64,000 nt of DNA from Microbulbifer variabilis ATCC 700307. Lineage in GTDB: Bacteria; Pseudomonadota; Gammaproteobacteria; Pseudomonadales; Cellvibrionaceae. The notes beneath the pieces were generated by a model. It did no database searches and had not been told where the DNA came from. It saw nothing but the letters and a program-made list of their open reading frames with translations. Shown in pieces: positions 8,863 to 17,351 of this stretch; positions within the stretch are counted from its first letter, which is position 1, and each line of letters starts with the position of its first letter. The DNA lies in assembly GCF_000380565.1 (NCBI RefSeq), contig NZ_AQYJ01000028.1, positions 558,001-622,000 of the forward strand, in the 5' to 3' direction. The position numbers and the translations under genes are program-made.

Positions 8863-9243
8863 TTAAATCTGCCGAGTGTCGCGGTCTAATGGAGTACGGG
8901 CCATTGCACGGCAGCCGTGGGCGGTCATGGTTTCATTGTCATAGCCCAATGACCTGGGCGCAGCCCTCACACCGTTATCAGACAGTGGACGGCACTGGCC
9001 TCGAGCTGATGGGAAAACATATTTGCCATGGCCTGTTAGCGGCTCCAGTTCTTGCAGTAAGGCAATAGCCTGTTCAGCAAGAGGGATAATGTGTGGCTGG
9101 CCCATTTTCACTTTTTCGCTGGGCAGCTCTATGTGCTTGGCACCCCAACTGATTTCTGTCCACACAAGTTTTCCCAATTCTCCAGGGGGGCAGAATAGGA
9201 GAGGGGGTAGTTTTAGGGCTGCTCTTACTGCTGAAACTTCCAT
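8863..9243 (-). pseudogene. Tyrosine integrase fragment (catalytic domain), inactive
   Basis: The 126 codons match residues about 230-350 of the intact island integrase at 21981-23204 over most positions (MGQPHIIPLAEQ, LQELEPLTG, GKYVFPSARGQ, SLGYDNETMTAHG). The first catalytic Arg is lost: CRPGEL of the intact enzyme is CPPGEL here. The box II HGFRAM is HGCRAM, and the sequence ends before the catalytic Tyr. Both ends are cut. It is the remains of an earlier related element. Confidence 0.88.
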
Positions 9244-9281
9244 CTAGGATAGTTGTTGTACCTCAGGTATCTTCAGGCTAG

Positions 9282-9315
9282 GGCCCATATCTGGTGGCTG
9301 TTGCAGCCTTCATCG
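9282..9315. repeat. Dispersed repeat copy B1
   Basis: GGCCCATATCTGG..GCTGTTGCAGCCTTCA recurs at 15452-15486 inside the ssrA island with only a few mismatches. It lies just upstream of the integrase fragment. A shared origin with the island is likely. Confidence 0.6.
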
Positions 9316-9517
9316 ATTGGGCCTGCTTAGCAACTATCAGGCTGACCAGTAATGTGTCAGATTGGTGCTGAGTAGGAGGCCGTGTAGCTTCTCAAACACA
9401 ATTGAATTCTTGAAAGCCACAGTGTAAACATCGAAAGAATCCATGAAATGTCAATCTTTTCTAATAATTTGGTTTATAGGCTGGCCACTATAAAGACACT
9501 TTGCAGTTAATGGTTTC

Positions 9518-9970
9518 TTACTCGCCAATATCTTCATGCCAAATTTCAGGGTGTTGCTCAATGAATTGATTCATAATGTCAATACATTCAAGGTTATTAA
9601 GAACAACCAAGCTTACACCTTCAGATTTGAGTAATGATTCATCACCCTGGAAAGTTTTATTTTCACCGATAATAATATTTTTAATGCCGTATAGGCGAAT
9701 GGCTCCACTACACATTGAGCAGGGTGACAGAGTCGTATAAAGCGTGCATTTTTGGTAATCGGCAGCGCGCAACCTCCCTGTGTTTTCCAATGCATCCATT
9801 TCAGCATGCTTGATCACACTATCCTGTTGGATACGCTGATTGTGGCCCCTGCCGATAATTTCATCATTTAGTACGATTACGCTACCAATGGGGACACCTC
9901 CCGCAGCTAAACCCTTACGTGCCTCCTCAATCGCTGCTTGCATAAAAGTTTCATGCCTGGATTTATTCAT
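9518..9970 (-). CDS. Cytosine deaminase, small CDA-fold type resembling fungal FCY1
   Basis: This 150-residue protein has the zinc site of the cytidine/deoxycytidylate deaminase fold: HAEMDALEN (His ligand and proton-shuttle Glu) and SPCSMC (two Cys ligands). The sequence around them (VPIGSVIV, GRGHNQR, TLYTTLSPC, YGIKNIIIGEN) and the C-terminal MNQFIEQHPEIWHEDIGE resemble yeast cytosine deaminase Fcy1 closely, including the FIDERPxxWFEDIGE-type tail. This argues against TadA (tRNA adenosine deaminase). The predicted reaction is cytosine + H2O to uracil + NH3 in pyrimidine salvage. It is a single gene, in AT-richer DNA than the core genes, within an accessory region; guanine deaminase activity cannot be excluded. 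Confidence 0.82.
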   Translation of the reverse strand: MNKSRHETFMQAAIEEARKGLAAGGVPIGSVIVLNDEIIGRGHNQRIQQDSVIKHAEMDALENTGRLRAADYQKCTLYTTLSPCSMCSGAIRLYGIKNIIIGENKTFQGDESLLKSEGVSLVVLNNLECIDIMNQFIEQHPEIWHEDIGE

Positions 9971-10525
9971 GGCAACACTCTGTTTAATTTGTTAAGAGTA
10001 CTTGAAGCATAGGGCATAGCGTATTTTTCTATGCGTTCTTTACACCAAGGTGCCTGATTTTACTGATCAAAAACCGCGCGATCTCAATAATATGAAGTGG
10101 CTGGTCGATAAAGTAGGGTAGTTCTGATTAAAGGTTCGTTTGCTTGGGTTCTTTTCCAGGCACATTATTTTTCGCTAGGACTTCGGCGACTTTTGGGGCT
10201 TTCGCTCTATAAATCTACAGAAAAATTTCAAATATTATTTCCGTACCTGCCCACTAGAAATCATGGAGTATCCATAAAGCTTTTTGAAGGCAAAGGGTCC
10301 AAACGCTGCTGCAAAGTCAGTGGTACATAAATCACAGTATTCAGTATCGTAAGTAGTTCGTGCATCGCTTACTTTTCACTAACAAACTGCGCGCCACTAC
10401 AGTTTGTCGTGGGGCGTTGACGGTGCGGCGTCCAAAGAAGACTGGAGCGTGTACACACCGTCGCGGGATTCTGGTAACGAATAGGTTGCCCAGGCGTGTA
10501 ATGGCCACCTGAGCAACCGCGCGAT
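9971..10525. other. Intergenic stretch with a short coding remnant
   Basis: On the minus strand, 10235-10371 reads without a start codon as DARTTYDTEYCDLCTTDF then AAAFGPFAFKKLYGYS, ending at a stop at 10235. It looks like the end of a lost gene of unknown family. ACAAACTG and CAGTTTGT (about 10380-10411) form an 8-bp inverted repeat. Nothing else is visible. Confidence 0.35.
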
Positions 10526-13084
10526 TTACTCCGGTACTGCGATAATTAGGAACGACACGTGCGATTCGCTGTTTTCTTGAGTGTGCTTGCTGTTTCCCGA
10601 GTCGCCGTCGCCGATGAGTGCGTGTGGACTGTGCAGTATGACCTGCGAGCCTGACGTGGAATAGGTTTCCGAACCCCCGCCGACTTGCCGGATGTCGTGG
10701 TCACTGCTGTCGTAGTGGACGCGATAGCCAGACAAGAACACTGCTGCGTCGCTTATGGGCTGGCCCATCTCGACATACACGTCATCACTCGTGTTTTGGA
10801 GGTTTGTCACGTACTTTGCGATCAGAGGGGGGCTATTGCTCAGCTCAATGAGATTGCCATCAATCGATGCGATGGCGTAGTTGTCTGAGTCATCATGCAT
10901 CAGCGCAGTTGATTGGATCGCCACTTCATTGCCGTTCGGAACCGCGGTGGCATCGAGCTCAATGGTGCGAACATGGTGTGCTTTTGGGGGTTCGCTCGGG
11001 TCGTTGTCCTTGTGGTACTCGCACGCCCAGCCTCCAAGGGCTGCGTAGGCTTCTGGTTCATCGAGGGGGATGTATAAGCTGGTCGTGTCGTTGGGGATAC
11101 CGGTGATGGTTCTCGGTAGGATCACACCGTCTTTAGGGCCGTCGACCACTGCGATGCAGGACAATGTCAATTGGGAGTCTGAGGGGCTTATGCCTTTCTT
11201 CTGGCCGAACAAGGTGGCGTCAGGCGTGACGGTGAGGACGGCATTCTTGTTGTGGACCTGGGTGAGCGACAGGCCCAGCGTTTGAGTCTGGTGGTCCGTA
11301 CCTCCTTCGTACTTGAAGAACCAGTAGGTGGCGGCAACGATGAAGCTCGTCACTTCTGAGCCGTATTTGCTGAAGTCAAACCGGAACCTTCCGCCGTTTT
11401 CATCCAGCTGCTGATTGATGTGCATCATCTGAATATTTGGAGGCGCGATTGGGGTGGAATGAAGCTTGATTGGCATATAGGCCCAGTCACCGCCAACCTG
11501 GAGATAGGCGGGCGAATTCGTCTTCTTGACCTGGAAGCCGGGAATTGCGATGTCGACACTCCCTTTCTTTGAACTCAAAATTGAGATGATCAATTGAATG
11601 ACCCAGCCAAGCGGAACGAATGCCCACCAGAAAGGGAGCTTCGCTTTTGTTTTCACCTGAATGTTGAGCACATCGTCGTAGGCGTTGAAGCTTATCGTCG
11701 CAGAGAGCTTTAGGGTTTGGTAGACCCACAGGGTCATGGCCCCACGCTTGACTCTGATGTCGGCACTGATAACAAGATCGCCATCGTTGTTGAACGCCGC
11801 TTGGAGGTTATTTTCTTTGATTTTGATATGCGCACCCTCAATCACATCCTCGACGTCTGTGTTGAGGTACATTTTCTCGGGGTAGGTATCTGTCACCGTC
11901 AGCTGCGATGAGGTCAGTGGCGTTGCTTCAGCAATCGCCGCGGCCACCGAAGTCAAAATGATGTCGTTGGATACGATGAGCGCCGATGTACAGTTGCTAG
12001 GGATAGTCTGTGGTAGAAGCGCGTCTATTGGCTGGCGATTCCCACGGCATATTCCAAGTCCGAACAGGTTTGAGTCGGAGTCGCCATCAAAGGCTGTATA
12101 CATCACCCCGATATCCAGGTTCCCGGCGGGCAGGGGGGTGTGTTGAGCAACCGTGTACTTGATGGGCCAATCAAAACTTGAGATGAGTTGGTCGACTGCT
12201 CCTTTCATCGCGTCGGTAATGTCGAGACCCTTGATCGACTTTGAAAGTTGAATATCGTTGAGGTCAAGTTCCATCATGTCCCAGTTGGGCTTCTTGATGG
12301 TCACGGTGACTTGCCCATAATGGTTGATGCTGGCGCTGGCTTGCATTTTGTCGAGGTCAAGAACGAGCCGGGCGTGACCGGGGCTTTGGCCCTGCGCATC
12401 TTCGATGTTGCTTGTGATACCTGGGAACTTGATGAACCCTGTGATGGGCAGGTCGAGCGTCGCCTTTTGGTCTTCGGGATTAATGAAAGCGGGACAATCA
12501 AATGCGAACTCGTAGCGAACCTTGGCGGGGCCCTTGCCGACACTTCCGCTGAAGGACCATTGGCCGGAGTCGCCTTCGAAGAGCTCGTTAATCCAATTGT
12601 TGACCGCCCCTTGAGTCGAGGCACTGATCAAGTCCCAACCTTGCGAAAGGTCCGGATCTGGCGAGGATTCAACTTCTTGCAGACCTTGCTGCTCTTCAAT
12701 TTCTTCTTCAATTAAGTCGCTTGGCTCCTCTCGGTCAACCAGGCCGCGCAGTCCCTGGACCAGCTCGGGGCGTGGATCGCATATCCGCTGAAAAGTCGCA
12801 ATTGGGTCGAGCACGAACTGACGCGCATTGCCTTCAGATTCACCGAGCCACTCCAGCATGCGAGCTTCATGTTGCAAGAGCTGGCCAAGGATGGGGTCGC
12901 GCCGCATTGTGTCTGTTTGAGATGTTGGCGTGAATTCGAAAGAGAGCGAGGTGGAACTATCTAGCTGTGTAGCTTGCTTGCCCAGCAGGCGCTGCAGGTC
13001 GTCGGGAGAGAGTGTGAGGGTTGCGTTTTGCTTTTTGAGTCGGCGCTGCAGGTCGTCGGGAGAGAGTGTGAGAGTCTCGTCCAT
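10526..13084 (-). CDS. Large protein of unknown function, possibly with TULIP/P47-like lipid-binding domains
   Basis: This 852-residue protein has no signal peptide. The N-terminus holds an imperfect tandem repeat, TLTLSPDDLQRRLKKQN then TLTLSPDDLQRLLGKQA, matched by a DNA repeat (about 12989-13076). Residues about 60-140 are acidic and helical. The remainder is beta-rich with amphipathic strands (for example HYGQVTVTIKKPNWDMMELD and DLVISADIRVKRGAMTLWVY), and one hydrophobic stretch (FWWAFVPLGWVIQLIISIL) occurs near the middle. The segment NLFGLGICRG.. followed by ..SALIVSNDIIL resembles clostridial P47/OrfX-type TULIP proteins, but this is a weak pattern match. No catalytic motif was seen. 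It is isolated between remnants, so probably acquired cargo. Function unknown. Confidence 0.7.
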   Translation of the reverse strand: MDETLTLSPDDLQRRLKKQNATLTLSPDDLQRLLGKQATQLDSSTSLSFEFTPTSQTDTMRRDPILGQLLQHEARMLEWLGESEGNARQFVLDPIATFQRICDPRPELVQGLRGLVDREEPSDLIEEEIEEQQGLQEVESSPDPDLSQGWDLISASTQGAVNNWINELFEGDSGQWSFSGSVGKGPAKVRYEFAFDCPAFINPEDQKATLDLPITGFIKFPGITSNIEDAQGQSPGHARLVLDLDKMQASASINHYGQVTVTIKKPNWDMMELDLNDIQLSKSIKGLDITDAMKGAVDQLISSFDWPIKYTVAQHTPLPAGNLDIGVMYTAFDGDSDSNLFGLGICRGNRQPIDALLPQTIPSNCTSALIVSNDIILTSVAAAIAEATPLTSSQLTVTDTYPEKMYLNTDVEDVIEGAHIKIKENNLQAAFNNDGDLVISADIRVKRGAMTLWVYQTLKLSATISFNAYDDVLNIQVKTKAKLPFWWAFVPLGWVIQLIISILSSKKGSVDIAIPGFQVKKTNSPAYLQVGGDWAYMPIKLHSTPIAPPNIQMMHINQQLDENGGRFRFDFSKYGSEVTSFIVAATYWFFKYEGGTDHQTQTLGLSLTQVHNKNAVLTVTPDATLFGQKKGISPSDSQLTLSCIAVVDGPKDGVILPRTITGIPNDTTSLYIPLDEPEAYAALGGWACEYHKDNDPSEPPKAHHVRTIELDATAVPNGNEVAIQSTALMHDDSDNYAIASIDGNLIELSNSPPLIAKYVTNLQNTSDDVYVEMGQPISDAAVFLSGYRVHYDSSDHDIRQVGGGSETYSTSGSQVILHSPHALIGDGDSGNSKHTQENSESHVSFLIIAVPE

Positions 13085-13318
13085 GATGATGCTCCGTTGT
13101 CTTCTTTATTAAATTTTTTTGAGAAGGCAAATAGCTGGGAAGCGCCACGCGCCCTCTTTGATACAGCAATTGAATATCTGGCCCACAAGAAAATTGCCAC
13201 CCGATCTACAGTACTCTCCAAAAGAGCGTCAGCCAACAAGATTGAAGGCAACTACCAGGTGAAACGTTAGTGTTTTTCGGTTAATAGAATTTTTTGCGCC
13301 ATCGTTGGGATGTTCTAT

Positions 13319-13609
13319 ATGGAGCCTGTCAACAAAAAGTTACTCGACTATTACACCAGCAAAGATTTTACCTATAACGCTCACGGTGATTACTGTTGGA
13401 GGAGCATTGTGTGACAGCATGAAAAATGTTCCTTAAAGGGCACACTTGAATAGGAAAAGCGGAGGAAGGAGAGGGCTAAAAAACGTGCCAAAGAGCGGTT
13501 ATCAGGTTCTGAAGAGCCGGACCAGACTGGGCTTTTGAGTGGCGGTAAAAATGCAATGCGGCACGATAATCAAGATGGGAAGCCGGATTTAATAAAAGTT
13601 AATCAGTAG
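13319..13609 (+). pseudogene. Decayed small gene, copy 2 of a duplicated sequence
   Basis: One continuous frame of 97 codons runs from ATG 13319 to TAG 13607-13609. It is interrupted only by TGA at 13412-13414 (codon 32) and TAG at 13451-13453 (codon 45). It reads MEPVNKKLLDYYTSKDF, TYNAHGDYCWRSIV, stop, a short linker, stop, then KRRKERAKKRAKERLSG and LLSGGKNAMR. It is homologous to 7221-7495. The aromatic N-terminal part and the basic C-terminal part belong to no family I recognise. It is most simply a pseudogene; the downstream basic part lacks its own good start. Confidence 0.55.
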
Positions 13610-13713
13610 GTTATGCAATGGGGGATAGCTGCATTTTGATGAGATTGTTGTCCATTTTGAGGGACTTGCTTAGCCTTAAAAACTGAAGGTTTTCAGGGTG
13701 GTGTAAAGGCAAT

Positions 13714-13744
13714 AAAAAAGGCCAACCTTGCGGTTGGCCTTTTT
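13714..13744 (-). terminator. Original ssrA terminator, now separated from ssrA by the island
   Basis: AGGCCAACC (13719) pairs with GGTTGGCCT (13732) around a short loop, with an A-run on the left that becomes a U-tract when read on the minus strand. It directly adjoins the left attachment repeat (13745-13772). In the uninterrupted chromosome it would have followed the ssrA 3' end. Confidence 0.8.
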
Positions 13745-13772
13745 CGATTTGGTGGAGATGGCGGGAGTCGAA
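13745..13772. repeat. Left attachment site (duplicate of the ssrA 3' end)
   Basis: Twenty-eight bases, beginning CGATTTGGTGGAGATGG and ending GGGAGTCGAA, are identical to 23385-23412, which contain the last 23 nt of the tmRNA gene with its CCA end. Sequence identity stops abruptly on both sides. This is the direct-repeat signature of site-specific integration by a tyrosine recombinase. Confidence 0.93.
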
Positions 13773-14101
13773 AAATAGCTATAACCCATTGATAAACAGA
13801 GATTAAATATTTTCTTTTTTTCAAAACCCGTCAATAAACCCGTCCACTAGAGCAAAGTAACCTCAGTTTGGCGCGTAAGTTACCTAGCTCTGTTATGCTC
13901 CTGGTTGGCCCAATGTGGCATGCGCCGGCAGGCTTCCCGGAGCCCCTTACTGACGCGAACAAAACCTTCGCTGATGTCAACATTTGTCAACAGGAGGCGC
14001 CCACCTTTCTAATACCAGTACCAGCTTGCCCTCCCAGTTTTTTTCCATATGCACCTTGCGAAAGGTGAATACAATTCCTGTAACTAGGGAGTAAGTGGAT
14101 T

Positions 14102-14545
14102 CTACTTACGGAAGATTATCGCGAGGAGTATTAAGGCCAACAGAGTATTAATTGATAGTGATGCAATTCCACCCACTATGTAATAGATTGCTACTCCCGC
14201 TACGATTGCTAACCCAATAAAGAGGATGGCTTTCACTGTTAGTTTGAGAGAAGCTACTAGCTTGTCAAAAGCTAAATCAATACTATCAGCTGTTTTCGTC
14301 CCCCCTTCACTGTTTGCAAACCAGATGCAACCTCTAATAATGCCGTATGCGAGGGCATAACCTATTAAAACGACAGTAAGGCTCAGTATATATATTACTG
14401 GTTCGCTAGTCTCAACTAATATACCTACTTTATCCATCAACAGGCTGGGTAATATTGAGCTTAGCTGCTTAGAGAAGCCAAAAGTGATAATTACAGTGTA
14501 TATCGCCAAAAGTGTTCTAACGAAGTAGTCAAAATACTTCACCAC
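14102..14545 (-). CDS. Small integral membrane protein, unknown
   Basis: This 147-residue protein has about four hydrophobic segments: residues about 8-30, 48-72 (VIYILSLTVVLIGYALAYGI), 103-122 (AILFIGLAIVAGVAIYYIV) and 128-145. A short polar loop lies at SEGGTKTADSIDLAFDKL. No family recognised. Island cargo on the same strand as the next zinc-ribbon gene. Confidence 0.55.
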   Translation of the reverse strand: MVKYFDYFVRTLLAIYTVIITFGFSKQLSSILPSLLMDKVGILVETSEPVIYILSLTVVLIGYALAYGIIRGCIWFANSEGGTKTADSIDLAFDKLVASLKLTVKAILFIGLAIVAGVAIYYIVGGIASLSINTLLALILLAIIFRK

Positions 14546-14723
14546 TATTTACCTCTAGAATCATTCCCACAAACGGAGGCCAGCATTGTCTCATATGAGG
14601 GCGGTTACAAACTTGGTTTATCTGATTGTGGAAAAACCTTCCCTAGCAGGCATTTCCCCAAAAGGTAATTCGGTAATAGAGGGTCAATCCTTCGGCCAAG
14701 GTTACCTAGAGGGGCGAATCTTT

Positions 14724-15164
14724 TTATGGTTCTGTACCACAGATTCGCCACTTCCTGTCTTCTGCGGCAGCCATCCCTTCTCTTGCGGCCAACTCTCCCC
14801 AATGGGCATGGTTAACGCAGATTTTCCAGTCACTATAAGATGAGGTGCTTTTGGGGTATTTGCTCACAGAAGCTGAACTTGATTGCTTAGGGGGAGGGGG
14901 TGTCAAGATTATAGCCAGCAAGAAGGCAGCAATTCCTGCCCACCACCATTTCTGATGCTGAGGTTTTGCCCTTTTCACAAGACCATAAATTCCAACTGGC
15001 CAAAAAATAATCAACCAAAACCAAGCCCAGCCGGTTTGATACCAAGCTTGCTTCGATTTACCTGCCTTGGAGTGAATTGTCTCAACAGGTGAAGTTTTGA
15101 CACCACACTTAGAACAAAATTTATCAGAATCTAGTAGCGTGTTGTTGCAAGAAATACACTTCAT
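14724..15164 (-). CDS. Zinc-ribbon membrane protein, unknown
   Basis: The frame extends to 15188, but ATG 15164 is the probable start because the protein then opens directly with a zinc ribbon, MKCISCNN..SDKFCSKCG (two CxxC knuckles, as in zinc_ribbon_2 proteins). Two hydrophobic segments follow (WAWFWLIIFWPVGIYGLV and WWWAGIAAFLLAIIL) with a short loop. The C-terminal tail is polar with three Cys/Trp-containing motifs. Such small ribbon-plus-membrane proteins are common in islands; no function is known. Confidence 0.6.
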   Translation of the reverse strand: MKCISCNNTLLDSDKFCSKCGVKTSPVETIHSKAGKSKQAWYQTGWAWFWLIIFWPVGIYGLVKRAKPQHQKWWWAGIAAFLLAIILTPPPPKQSSSASVSKYPKSTSSYSDWKICVNHAHWGELAAREGMAAAEDRKWRICGTEP

Positions 15165-15188
15165 AGTAGCTAGTGCTTGGTATGCCAA

Positions 15189-15553
15189 ATATAAGATTTA
15201 CTGGGTTTTGGGGTAATACTCGCTGCTGTACAATTACATCATATTCAGACTGTAGTGGCCTAGCTTGGATTTAGAGAAGCTCCCGATTGACTATTAAGCG
15301 TGAAGGGGGCTTAGTTGGGGTTTCTTGATGCTTATAGCTGCTATCACCCTCCTAGATAGCGGGCGGCCCAGAGAAGAGTAAGGGCGAGCTATTAAGCTCC
15401 TTTATTTTTTTAGTCCTAAAAAGAGCTGAGATTTCAGGTCTGGCTGGTTGAAGGCCCATATCTGGCAGCTGTTGCAGCCTTCACCGCTTTAGCCCGTGTG
15501 CTGGTCCTTAAATTAACTGTGTCATATATCGAGCTGATAGAGAATTTAACTTA
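15189..15553. other. Non-coding stretch with dispersed repeats A1 and B2
   Basis: 15401-15440 (TTTATTTTTTTAGTCCTAAA and following GAGCTGAGATTTC) recurs at 16754-16793. 15452-15486 is a near copy of 9282-9315. No gene is visible. These may be small dispersed elements or remnants of recombination between related islands. Confidence 0.5.
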
Positions 15554-15745
15554 TCATAATTTTTTGCACTTTCTATTTGCGTAGCTCTTGAGGTGTCTCA
15601 TTGCAGTAGACTCAGGATTCAATCCGCGTAGTTCGGTTGTTCGAATCTCTCCATCAGGCAGGTACACATGCAAAGTGTCACCATCAACGCTATATTCCGC
15701 TGATATTTCTTGCCCATTGAACTTAGTCGATATTTCTTGATTCAC
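15554..15745 (-). CDS. Small hypothetical protein (63 aa)
   Basis: ATG 15745 is preceded on the minus strand by GGAAACCGATGTG, a plausible ribosome site. The 63 residues alternate in a way that suggests a small beta-sheet (EISTKFNGQEISAEYSVDG, TLHVYLPDGEIRTTELRG) followed by a basic tail ending NRKCKKL. No family recognised. Confidence 0.45.
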   Translation of the reverse strand: MNQEISTKFNGQEISAEYSVDGDTLHVYLPDGEIRTTELRGLNPESTAMRHLKSYANRKCKKL

Positions 15746-15789
15746 ATCGGTTTCCTTTCGATATCAGAAAGTGAAACTACACACCGTAG

Positions 15790-16026
15790 TTACTCACCAA
15801 AAGCCCATTGCTGCTCTGTATTCATAGATGAGGTTGTTACTTTTTGATGGTACATAGTTATCCACCCACTGTCTTCCATCGCCAGCTTGGCCTCATATGA
15901 AAATGGGGTGCTGAATGTGCAGTGTTGAATCAAGAAAGCGGCTTTTTTCTTAAATATTTTTATTGGTACTATGGTGTGGTAAATATAGATAAGTATTTCA
16001 AATACGACACATTGCCGCATAAACAT
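15790..16026 (-). CDS. Hypothetical protein (78 aa), doubtful
   Basis: The frame has a hydrophobic N-terminal third (CVVFEILIYIYHTIVPIKIF) and a polar C-terminus (AMEDSGWITMYHQKVTT). There is no recognisable family and no clear ribosome site. It may be real only in its C-terminal part, or chance. Confidence 0.25.
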   Translation of the reverse strand: MFMRQCVVFEILIYIYHTIVPIKIFKKKAAFLIQHCTFSTPFSYEAKLAMEDSGWITMYHQKVTTSSMNTEQQWAFGE

Positions 16027-16111
16027 GTGTATCGTAATACCCCCCCTTGCTTCGTTAAGCGTTGGTGAATGTTGTCACCTCTTGACTGCTGCTCTTGCAA
16101 AAAGGGTAGGT

Positions 16112-16420
16112 TCAGGTTGGTTTTGCTCTTGTACTACTGCAATCTACCTCGATGTATATCTCTCGATATACTCCACCCCAGAAAAAGTATGAGGTAGCCA
16201 TCAAGCCTGTTTCTTCCTTTCTCTCTACTACGACCTTATACAGGGGTATCCTTTCGATAGGGTTGTCATGTACAACATGAGCAAAACCACGGCCGCACTT
16301 GAAATCTTCCTCTGACAGACCCGGTGCTTTTTCATATTTCAGCGGCTTGTAGAACATCAACCCGTAAACAATAAAAGGCATTGATGTGGCTATGGCCAAG
16401 AAGATGTAGAGCTTTTTCAT
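16112..16420 (-). CDS. Small exported or membrane-anchored hypothetical protein
   Basis: The frame extends to 16483, but ATG 16420 gives a normal signal anchor (MKKLYIFLAIATSMPFIVYG). The mature part of about 80 residues contains two Cys (DFKCGRGF and EVDCSS) that could form a disulfide outside the cytoplasm. Family unknown. Confidence 0.45.
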   Translation of the reverse strand: MKKLYIFLAIATSMPFIVYGLMFYKPLKYEKAPGLSEEDFKCGRGFAHVVHDNPIERIPLYKVVVERKEETGLMATSYFFWGGVYREIYIEVDCSSTRAKPT

Positions 16421-16483
16421 GCTCTTATTGCCTATTCCCAGACTTGTATTAAACCTACTGCCATTGGTGTGCCAAGCAGGCAT

Positions 16484-17351
16484 CCTATGTCTTTGGATTG
16501 CTTATGGGTGCTAGCTTGGCCATACGACTTCCGAAAAACCTTCATTCTAGTCAGAATTACAGATAACTATGATATTTCGGCCAGAAACAGCCACTTGTCT
16601 TGCCTGTTGAGGGGGCTTATCTTGCTTGCTCCACTCCATAACTGCCTTTAGCCGCTCTCCCGCGCGTACTGGTCGCAAAACTTGGTTGGGACCTGGTGAT
16701 TGAGTTCCCCGAGATGAGCCTGTTTAGAAGGACAGGGAGATGTCTCTATGATTATTTATTTTTTCAGTCCTAAAAAGGCTGAGATTTCGGTCTAGGCCAC
16801 TGGAGCGCGGAGGTATTCTCAGAGGTAAGTAGTACGGTGGTGCAGTATGTGGCGGTCACCCTCCATCGACCCATTGAAAATCTTCACTCTCGCCAAGGTG
16901 TAGGTAGTTTGGTCTGAATATATCGATATGTATTAATTGTCCTTTCTTGGCAGCCCCACGGAGTGCCCTGGTCGCAAACCTAACAGTAATCTCTTGGATA
17001 CATTTGAGTAGGCAGACAGGGATATGCTTTGATGTTCATGTTTTATACATGAAAAGTAAAAGTTTTTTAGGTGGGATTAAGCATTTTTTATAAGTTTACT
17101 GTGCATGTAAATGGCCTGATGATTTGAGTGTTGTTGAGTGTAAGCAACTGTCGTAATATCGCCCCTTTTTTTAAGGAAGAGAAATTCTTATTCTAAAGAA
17201 ATAAACCTAAGTTTGTACACCAAAAAGTGAAGCTTTAGGTTGAAGTGTTTTTTGGGGGATAAATACATATTGAGAAGTTGGAGGGCGCCCTTTTTTATAG
17301 GCGTTTTCAATTCTGTTTATGTGTTGAGTTTTATTTTGGTGAGGTTTTGAT
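16484..17351. other. Long AT-rich non-coding stretch with repeat A2
   Basis: About 870 bp without a credible gene. 16754-16793 repeats 15401-15440. The last 250 bp are strongly AT-rich and probably hold the promoter of the 378-residue protein gene; GTGAGGTTTTGAT just before ATG 17352 offers a ribosome site. Confidence 0.45.

Noticed and set aside
9518-9970. Annotation as TadA
   Set aside because: The C-terminal tail and zinc-site surroundings match Fcy1-type cytosine deaminase better than tRNA adenosine deaminase.
13319-13609. Selenocysteine or stop-codon readthrough to explain the in-frame TGA and TAG
   Set aside because: Two different stops, no visible SECIS-type hairpin after TGA, and copy 1 is also broken; decay is simpler.
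13868-14068. 66-residue plus-strand frame inside the island end
   Set aside because: No family, no ribosome site; Pro/Cys-rich composition looks like chance.
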